Source: Halpernia sp048269545
GTDB lineage: Bacteria; Bacteroidota; Bacteroidia; Flavobacteriales; Weeksellaceae
Direction: 5' to 3'
Assembly (NCBI RefSeq): GCF_048269545.1
Contig: NZ_JBLXIJ010000001.1
Span: 558,001-622,000, forward strand
DNA: 64,000 nucleotides
Translations under genes and position numbers: made by a program
The notes under the pieces: generated by a model
What the model was told of the DNA's origin: nothing
Databases searched by the model: none
What the model saw: the letters and a program-made list of their open reading frames with translations, nothing else
Shown here: positions 58,665-64,000 of the stretch, piece by piece
Layout of the letters: each line of letters opens with the position of its first letter
How positions within the stretch are numbered: the first letter of the stretch is position 1

Positions 58665-60122
58665 TTAAAACTGAAGTTTAAATGGACCTTCAAAATAAGT
58701 TTTGAAACTGTCTAAAAGTTTACCATCTTTATCATAAACACCGATGGTAATATTTTGTTTAGACGCTTTAATTTCACTTTCTGGAAAGCTAACATTTACG
58801 GAACCTTTAGTCATTTCATCTTTTTTTAGAAGAATTTTCCCCGTATTTCCGAAACTTAAATTTCCATGTTTTGGTTCAATAATTTTGATGGTAACAATTT
58901 GGTCTTTATTTGCTTTATTTAAAAAAGTATAATTATAAGTGTTGCTAATTAATCCATCACGAATGAAGAAACTAGAACCAGCTGGTTTTATAAATTTAGC
59001 TTCCATATCGCCTCTGCTGTAGAGTAAAAATCCTAAAAAACCGATTAATAAAAGCAATAAAACGGAGTAGGCTTTCATTTTACCAGAAAATTTGAAAGGT
59101 TTTTCTTCTTCTATTTCTTCTTCTGTAGCGTAACGAATTAATCCTAAAGGAAGTCCGACTTTCGCCATTACTTCATCACAAGCGTCGATACAAGCGGTAC
59201 AATTAATACATTCTAATTGTTGTCCATCTCTAATATCAATTCCTGTGGGACAAACTACAACACATTGGTTACAATCAATACAATCGCCTTTTCCTTCGGC
59301 TTTTCTGTCTTCACCTTTTCTCCAAGTTGAACGGTTTTCACCTCTTTTGAAATCGTAATAAACATTAATGGTTTGTTTATCTATTAAAACGCCTTGTAAT
59401 CTTCCGTAAGGACAAACCAAAGTACACACTTGCTCTCTAAACCAAGCAAAAACAAAATAAAATGCAGCAGTAAATAATATCATTACTAAAAAGCTGGTTG
59501 CATTTTCTAACGGACCTTCTTGCATAATGCGGAAAACTTCTTTGTAACCTACAATATACATGAACATTAGATGAGAAATGACCAAAGAAATTAGGATGTA
59601 AATTCCCCATTTCAAAGATCTTTTCATTATTTTTTCAGAATTCCAGGGCTGATTGTCAAGTCTAATTTGTTTATTTCTGTCTCCTTCGATAGCGTATTCT
59701 ATTTTACGAAAAACCATTTCCATAAAAATAGTTTGGGGACAAATCCAACCGCAAAAAATTCTTCCAAAAACTACTGTAAATAAAATGATGAAAACCAATC
59801 CTGTAATAAGACCCAAAGCAAGAATGAAGAAATCTTGAACATAAAAGGGTTGTCCTAAAATGTAAAATTGGCTGTCTAAAACATTGAAAAGTAGAAATGG
59901 ATTTCCATTAATTTTAATGAAAGGAATTACAAAAAATACTATTAATAGAAAGTAAGCTACAAGATTTCTATAATTGGTATATCTTCCGGAAGGTTTGCGT
60001 GGAAAAACCCACTTTCTCTTCCCAGATTGTTCCATTGTGCCCACTGAATCTCTAAAAGTTTCTGCTTCAACAACCTGTCCTTGTCCGCCTCTATAGCTAT
60101 AGTTTTGTTCTGTATCTGCCAT
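58665..60122 (-). CDS. ccoG: Cytochrome c oxidase accessory protein CcoG
   Basis: A 485-residue polyferredoxin of the CcoG/RdxA family. It has membrane helices (FLLIVFFVIPFIKI, ILALGLITGLVFIILFTVVFGRIFCGWICPQTIF, a CGWxCP motif), the cytoplasmic ferredoxin motifs DCIDCNQCVVVCPTGIDIRDG and ECINCTACIDACDEV, and a C-terminal Ig-like domain (FYIRDG-type SFFIRDGLISN). CcoG reduces copper for cbb3 oxidase assembly (family knowledge). It lies 55 bases downstream of ccoP, with a small inverted repeat ACCGAAT/ATTCGGT between them. Confidence 0.93.
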   Translation of the reverse strand: MADTEQNYSYRGGQGQVVEAETFRDSVGTMEQSGKRKWVFPRKPSGRYTNYRNLVAYFLLIVFFVIPFIKINGNPFLLFNVLDSQFYILGQPFYVQDFFILALGLITGLVFIILFTVVFGRIFCGWICPQTIFMEMVFRKIEYAIEGDRNKQIRLDNQPWNSEKIMKRSLKWGIYILISLVISHLMFMYIVGYKEVFRIMQEGPLENATSFLVMILFTAAFYFVFAWFREQVCTLVCPYGRLQGVLIDKQTINVYYDFKRGENRSTWRKGEDRKAEGKGDCIDCNQCVVVCPTGIDIRDGQQLECINCTACIDACDEVMAKVGLPLGLIRYATEEEIEEEKPFKFSGKMKAYSVLLLLLIGFLGFLLYSRGDMEAKFIKPAGSSFFIRDGLISNTYNYTFLNKANKDQIVTIKIIEPKHGNLSFGNTGKILLKKDEMTKGSVNVSFPESEIKASKQNITIGVYDKDGKLLDSFKTYFEGPFKLQF

Positions 60123-60177
60123 TTTTTTACCGAATAATTATTTTAAATAGAAAATTCGGTTTTAGTTTTTTTAATTA

Positions 60178-61056
60178 TTATTTCTCCCAATGTGCTTCTG
60201 TTCCTTGTGGTTTAGCACCACCTTCGGCTTCTGTAATTGGAGGTTTTTCTTGGTTAATGTGATAAACGTAAGCTGCTACATTTTGAATATCGTTGCCAGA
60301 AACTACGCCATTTTTTCCCCACGCTTGCATTGCAGGATTGTTTGGCGATCCATTTTCTACCATATAAAACACATTTTTAAATAAAGTTTTTTCTGGTTGG
60401 TTTATCCAAGTATTATCAGTTAAGTTTGGACCAATTCCACCCTTTCCACCTTCACCGTGACAAGAAACACAGTTGGTTTTAAAAACTTCTTCACCAGCTG
60501 CAACATTATCTTCAGAGAAAACAGCGGTTTCTATTGTTGCTTGTGGAACATTTTTCATATATTCTGCAACAGCTGCAGTTTGCTCTTTGTACTCGTTATC
60601 ATATTCTTTAATTGGATGTGCAAAATCTGTTAACCAATAAGATAACATGTAAACGATGCAATAAACACAACCAAAATAAAACAAACCAAGCCACCATTTT
60701 GGTAATTGATTGTCCAACTCCATAATTCCATCAAAACCATGGTCTATAAGAATATCTTTCTCTTCTGTAACCGATTGTTTTTTGAAAGCACTTTCATATA
60801 AACTTTTGAAGTAAGGTTTAGATTTCTCGTCCAAATAAATAGCTTTTTCAGCGTCAGATAATTTAGAAAACTTTTCATTTTCAACTAAATCACCAATTGA
60901 ATGCTGTATCAGTACTAAAATTGCACAAATTAAAAGTGTACCCCAAAACAAACCAGAGGTTAAATAACTGAAGTTCTGTACAAGCATATAGTAAACTATT
61001 ACAACAATAGCTGTTACTGTTAAAATGGTAATGTATACCGGATTTCTTTGTTTCAT
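60178..61056 (-). CDS. ccoP: cbb3 oxidase subunit CcoP, single heme c
   Basis: A 292-residue subunit with two N-terminal membrane helices, the CcoP/FixP membrane domain NQLPKWWLGLFYFGCVYCIVYMLSYW, and a C-terminal cytochrome c domain with heme motif CVSCHGEGGKGGIGPN and a Met ligand region MQAWGKNG. Only one CxxCH is present, whereas proteobacterial CcoP has two. It is about the usual length, since an N-terminal extension replaces part of the second heme domain. It passes electrons from soluble cytochrome to CcoNO. Confidence 0.92.
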   Translation of the reverse strand: MKQRNPVYITILTVTAIVVIVYYMLVQNFSYLTSGLFWGTLLICAILVLIQHSIGDLVENEKFSKLSDAEKAIYLDEKSKPYFKSLYESAFKKQSVTEEKDILIDHGFDGIMELDNQLPKWWLGLFYFGCVYCIVYMLSYWLTDFAHPIKEYDNEYKEQTAAVAEYMKNVPQATIETAVFSEDNVAAGEEVFKTNCVSCHGEGGKGGIGPNLTDNTWINQPEKTLFKNVFYMVENGSPNNPAMQAWGKNGVVSGNDIQNVAAYVYHINQEKPPITEAEGGAKPQGTEAHWEK

Positions 61057-61062
61057 AATGGC

Positions 61063-61269
61063 TTAATTTTTTTTAAAAAATGGGTCATCTTCATCAATAT
61101 CATCTTCCAAAGGTGCATTTGCGGTATCATTATAATACTTTTTTGGTCTTGTGAAAACATATATAATCATTCCCACAAAACATGCGAGAAAGAGAAACAT
61201 TGCAATGGTTTGGTATAAACCAACATTTTCTCCATTTGATAATATGTCTTTAAAATTTTGTGGTATCAT
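61063..61269 (-). CDS. ccoQ: cbb3 oxidase subunit CcoQ-like
   Basis: A 68-residue single-helix protein: NVGLYQTIAMFLFLACFVGMIIYVFTRPKKYYND, with an acidic tail LEDDIDEDDPFF. Size, single helix, the FTRPKKYYND-like region and position between ccoNO and ccoP identify it as CcoQ, a stabilising subunit. It lies 6 bases upstream of ccoP and 25 bases downstream of ccoNO. Confidence 0.85.
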   Translation of the reverse strand: MIPQNFKDILSNGENVGLYQTIAMFLFLACFVGMIIYVFTRPKKYYNDTANAPLEDDIDEDDPFFKKN

Positions 61270-61294
61270 AATAATTCTTCCTTTTTTTGAAAGA

Positions 61295-63574
61295 TTAATT
61301 TGTACTTGCAGTTTTTACATCAGTAGTTTTAATATCTGTACCAAGTCTTTGCAAATAAGAAATTAAAGCTACAATTTCTCTTTTTTCTAATGGGACAAAT
61401 TTCGCACCTTGTTCAGCTTGTCTTTTCGCAAATTCAGCTTTAACATCTGCAGCTTCACTATAGATTTGTTTTACAATATGACTTGCTTGATTATCCGCCC
61501 AAGTATCGGCGGAATCAATTTCTGCTTTTGAATAAGGAACGTCATAAACATCTTTCATGAAAACAACTTTTGCAACCAATTGGCTTCTGTCTAAAGTATT
61601 TGTAATCAACCAAGGATAACGCGGCATAATTGAACCCGCCGAAGTTACGCGTGGATTTAACATGTGTTTAAAATGCCATGAACTTGGATTTTTACCACCT
61701 TCTCTTTGTAAATCGGGTCCTGTTCTTTTTGAACCCCAAAGGAAAGGTCTATCATAAATAAATTCACCCGCTTTAGAATATTGTCCGTTTTTACCATTAA
61801 AACGCACCACTTCATCTCGGAACGGTCGAATCATTTGTGAGTGACAAGCATTACAACCTTCTCGAATATAAATGTCTCTTCCTTCTAATTCTAATGGACT
61901 ATAAGGTTTGACAGAAGAAATCGTTGGAACGTTAGATTTAATCATCAAAGTTGGAACTATTTCAAACAAACCTCCTAGAGAAACAGCAACTAAAGAAAGT
62001 ACAGTTAATAAAACTGGTAATCTTTCTATCCATAAGTGAACGCCTTCTCCTTGTTTTCTTGTATTAGAAATTTTTGCTAAAGCAGGTGCTTCTGCAGGAA
62101 CATTTTTCTGGAATGAACCTTGTCTCACAGTTGCTACAACATTCACACACATTAAAATTACACCCACGATATAGAACAAACCTCCTACAAATCTCATTTC
62201 ATAATAAGGAATAATTGCAGAAACGGTATCTAACCAGTTTTTATATAAAAGAGTTCCGTCTGGATTAAATTGTTTCCACATTAAACCTTGCGTAAATCCT
62301 GCTATATATAAAGGAACAGCGTAGAAAATAATTCCTAAAGTTCCTAACCAGAAATGCCAGTTTGCTAATTTAGTTGACCATAATTTGGTTCTCCACATGA
62401 TTGGAAGCAAATAGTAAATCATACCAAAAGTCATAAATCCATTCCAACCTAAAGCACCAATGTGAACGTGACCAATTACCCAATCAGTAAAGTGACCAAT
62501 TTTATTTAAAGTTTTTGTTGCTAAAAGTGGACCTTCAAAAGTTGCCATTCCATAACAAGTAATTGCAACAACGAAAAATTTCAGTACTGGATTTTCCCGC
62601 ACTTTATCCCAAGCTCCTCTTAAAGTTAATAAACCATTTAACATTCCGCCCCAAGAAGGTGCGATTAACATTATTGAAAATCCTGTTGCTAAAGCTTGCG
62701 CCCACGCAGGAATTGCAGTGTATTGTAGGTGATGTGGACCTGCCCACATATAAACGAAAATTAAAGACCAAAAGTGAATGATTGATAGTTTATAAGAAAA
62801 TACTGGTCGATCAGCAGCCTTTGGTAAAAAGTAATACATTAAACCTAAAACTGGTGTTGTTAAAACAAATGCAACTGCATTGTGACCGTACCACCATTGT
62901 ACTAAAGCATCTTTTACACCTGCATAAGCGGAATAAGATTTCCATCCACCAAAAGTTAAAGGAACTTCTAAATTATTGAAAATATGGAGCATCGCAATTG
63001 CAACCCAAGTTCCAAGGTAGAACCAAATTGCCACATATAAATGCCTTACTCGTCTTTTTGCAATCGTTCCAAACATATTTGCACCGAAAACAAGCCAAAT
63101 AATTGTAATTAGAATATCAATTGGCCATTCGTGTTCTGCGTATTCTTTTGAAGTATTGATTCCGTACATGAAAGTAACTAATGAAGCTACAATCATAAAT
63201 TGCCATCCCCAAAAATGAATCCAAGAAAGAGTATCGCTCCACATTCTGGTTTTTAATAATCTTTGAAGAGAATAATATGCACCTGCAAAAAATCCGTTCA
63301 TTACAAAAGCGAAAATCACAGTATTGGTATGCATCATTCTTAATCTACCAAATCCAAATTTCCCTTGCGAATTAATTAATCCTTGAAGATCACCAGAAAA
63401 TAAACTTTTAATAGTTAAATCATCCGTACCGAATAAAAATTCAGGTAATTCTGGGTAAAATAATAAACCTGCAACAGTAAGACCAAGTAGCATACCGAAA
63501 AGTCCAAAAACTACAGTTGCGTAGAGAAATGCGCGGACAATACCATTGTCATAACTAAATTTCTGTGTTTCCAT
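61295..63574 (-). CDS. ccoNO: cbb3 cytochrome oxidase, fused subunits CcoN and CcoO
   Basis: A 759-residue fusion. Residues about 1-480 are CcoN: RMMHTNTVIFAFVMNGFFAGAYYSLQR, WWYGHNAVAFVLTTPVLGLMYYFLP and FTDWVIGHVHIGALGWNGFMTFGM carry the heme b, heme b3 and CuB histidines. The C-terminal part is CcoO with one heme c motif, EGCNACHSQMIRPFRDEV, and the conserved GPDLQREGG. The heme-copper oxidase reduces O2 to water at low oxygen. The fusion of N and O into one chain is known in Bacteroidota and is seen directly here. It is followed by ccoQ, ccoP and ccoG. Confidence 0.95.
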   Translation of the reverse strand: METQKFSYDNGIVRAFLYATVVFGLFGMLLGLTVAGLLFYPELPEFLFGTDDLTIKSLFSGDLQGLINSQGKFGFGRLRMMHTNTVIFAFVMNGFFAGAYYSLQRLLKTRMWSDTLSWIHFWGWQFMIVASLVTFMYGINTSKEYAEHEWPIDILITIIWLVFGANMFGTIAKRRVRHLYVAIWFYLGTWVAIAMLHIFNNLEVPLTFGGWKSYSAYAGVKDALVQWWYGHNAVAFVLTTPVLGLMYYFLPKAADRPVFSYKLSIIHFWSLIFVYMWAGPHHLQYTAIPAWAQALATGFSIMLIAPSWGGMLNGLLTLRGAWDKVRENPVLKFFVVAITCYGMATFEGPLLATKTLNKIGHFTDWVIGHVHIGALGWNGFMTFGMIYYLLPIMWRTKLWSTKLANWHFWLGTLGIIFYAVPLYIAGFTQGLMWKQFNPDGTLLYKNWLDTVSAIIPYYEMRFVGGLFYIVGVILMCVNVVATVRQGSFQKNVPAEAPALAKISNTRKQGEGVHLWIERLPVLLTVLSLVAVSLGGLFEIVPTLMIKSNVPTISSVKPYSPLELEGRDIYIREGCNACHSQMIRPFRDEVVRFNGKNGQYSKAGEFIYDRPFLWGSKRTGPDLQREGGKNPSSWHFKHMLNPRVTSAGSIMPRYPWLITNTLDRSQLVAKVVFMKDVYDVPYSKAEIDSADTWADNQASHIVKQIYSEAADVKAEFAKRQAEQGAKFVPLEKREIVALISYLQRLGTDIKTTDVKTASTN

Positions 63575-63587
63575 AAATATCTATCAG

Positions 63588-63797
63588 TTATTTTTTTTTG
63601 TTTTCGTGTTCCAAATCTGAACTTATATTTTCTTCAGTTTTTGGTTCTTCTTTTATAATTTCATTTTCCATTAAAATTCGAACTGCAGGAGATTCATCAT
63701 CTTCAAATTGTCCGTTTTTTGCACCAATAATAAATATTACTAAAAATACAACAGCGAGTGAAACACTGCACATTATCATTAAGTAAAGTATATCCAT
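63588..63797 (-). CDS. ccoS: cbb3 oxidase maturation protein CcoS
   Basis: A 69-residue protein with one N-terminal helix (ILYLMIMCSVSLAVVFLVIFII), the CcoS signature GAKNGQFEDDESPAVRILM and an acidic, Lys-ended tail. CcoS is needed for insertion of hemes and copper into the catalytic subunit. It lies 13 bases upstream of ccoNO on the same strand. The GQFEDDESPAxRIL segment makes the assignment secure. Confidence 0.92.
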   Translation of the reverse strand: MDILYLMIMCSVSLAVVFLVIFIIGAKNGQFEDDESPAVRILMENEIIKEEPKTEENISSDLEHENKKK

Positions 63798-63898
63798 AAT
63801 TAGCCCACAAAAATAGGAAGAATAATTCTCAAAAATAGCAAAATTTAATGATTTAAGTCAGCAAGTGTTAATTTCTGTTAATTTATAATATTTCTAAA

Positions 63899-64000
63899 TT
63901 ATTTCAAGTCTAATTTAAAATATTTTGTGCTGCGAAACCAAGTAGAAACTGACGTAAAAATAACCACAGAAATTGAACTTATTGGCATCAGAATAGCTGC
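63899..64000 (-). CDS. ccoI: C-terminal end of CcoI-type copper P1B ATPase, cut by the window
   Basis: Only the last 33 residues are in the window, read on the minus strand to a TAA at 63899-63901. They include AAILMPISSISVVIFTS and the tail RSTKYFKLDLK. The AAxLMPxSSxxV pattern is the last membrane helix of copper-exporting P-type ATPases, and ccoI precedes ccoS in cbb3 loci, so this is very probably ccoI. The rest of the gene lies beyond the window. Confidence 0.75.
   Translation of the reverse strand, partial: AAILMPISSISVVIFTSVSTWFRSTKYFKLDLK

Noticed and set aside
60129..60160. ACCGAAT/ATTCGGT inverted repeat between ccoP and ccoG
   Set aside because: It lacks a T-run on the minus strand and has an 18-base loop, so it is not called a terminator.
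1..64000. tRNA, rRNA, CRISPR, prophage and insertion-sequence search by eye
   Set aside because: No cloverleaf with CCA-type acceptor, no regularly spaced repeats, and no transposase or integrase motif were recognised; this is a visual search only.

Overview
This is an AT-rich (roughly one third GC by eye) chromosomal segment from a Gram-negative member of the Bacteroidota, most likely a flavobacterium of the Chryseobacterium/Weeksellaceae group. The evidence is two GLPGLI-family proteins, promoters of the Bacteroidota type (TTG/TTTG, then 19-21 bases, then TAnnTTTG), many lipoproteins with short lipoboxes, a fused CcoN-CcoO cytochrome oxidase subunit, a 1004-residue LeuRS, and an ExbB-ExbD-ExbD-TonB operon followed by a PstS-like lipoprotein and a TPR protein. 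No rRNA, tRNA, CRISPR array, prophage or insertion sequence was recognised. Most of the window is core metabolism and envelope genes.

Layout. 1-5.7 kb: 3' part of a sensor histidine kinase, trmN6, ftsE, rpmH with a textbook promoter, nrnA, an alpha/beta hydrolase and a rhodanese lipoprotein. 5.7-7.2 kb: accessory locus with a frameshifted small secreted cysteine protein followed by a GLPGLI protein. 7.3-20 kb: dsbD, tilS, an OmpA-like lipoprotein, a toxin-antitoxin pair with a frameshifted ParE-type toxin, an O-methyltransferase, an NlpC/P60 peptidase, waaA, a glycosyltransferase pair and leuS. 20-26 kb: TonB energising operon plus PstS-like and TPR proteins. 26-32.9 kb: prfA, a GC-rich hairpin repeat, methylmalonyl-CoA mutase with its chaperone MeaB, an M48 lipoprotein and small envelope proteins. 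32.9-40.6 kb (minus strand): an outer-membrane barrel protein, MlaF/MlaE-type lipid ABC transporter, a polyprenyl glycosylphosphotransferase, queE, folD, a methyltransferase and pgi. 40.8-42.4 kb: a second small-peptide/GLPGLI locus and a frameshifted TonB-C-like gene. 42.4-49.5 kb: DUF4349 lipoprotein, AI-2E family permease, lon, and a membrane-anchored PpiD-like isomerase. 49.6-57.4 kb: MCE (MlaD-type) protein, two HdrC/HdrB-like iron-sulfur proteins, a conserved protein, a methyltransferase, a flippase and serS. 57.4-64 kb (minus): the cbb3 oxidase locus in the order ccoI (partial), ccoS, ccoNO, ccoQ, ccoP, ccoG, ccoH, and a TauE/SafE-like membrane protein.

How genes work together. The cbb3 block encodes a high-affinity terminal oxidase and its copper/heme assembly factors. 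MlaE, MlaF and the distant MCE protein probably form one phospholipid transporter. ScpA and MeaB act in the methylmalonyl-CoA/succinyl-CoA interconversion. WaaA, the glycosyltransferase, the sugar-phosphate transferase and the flippase belong to lipopolysaccharide or exopolysaccharide assembly.

The most interesting signal is the pair of small-secreted-peptide/GLPGLI loci. After restoring one A in an A-tract, each peptide reads as a signal peptide plus a short two- or three-cysteine domain, and the two share an STC...IEAN...C pattern. Single-base homopolymer shifts also affect a ParE-type toxin, a TonB-C-like protein and probably the meaB 3' end, so phase variation, decay and sequencing error all have to be considered. 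Two essential genes (leuS, waaA) also carry short repeat-like in-frame insertions.
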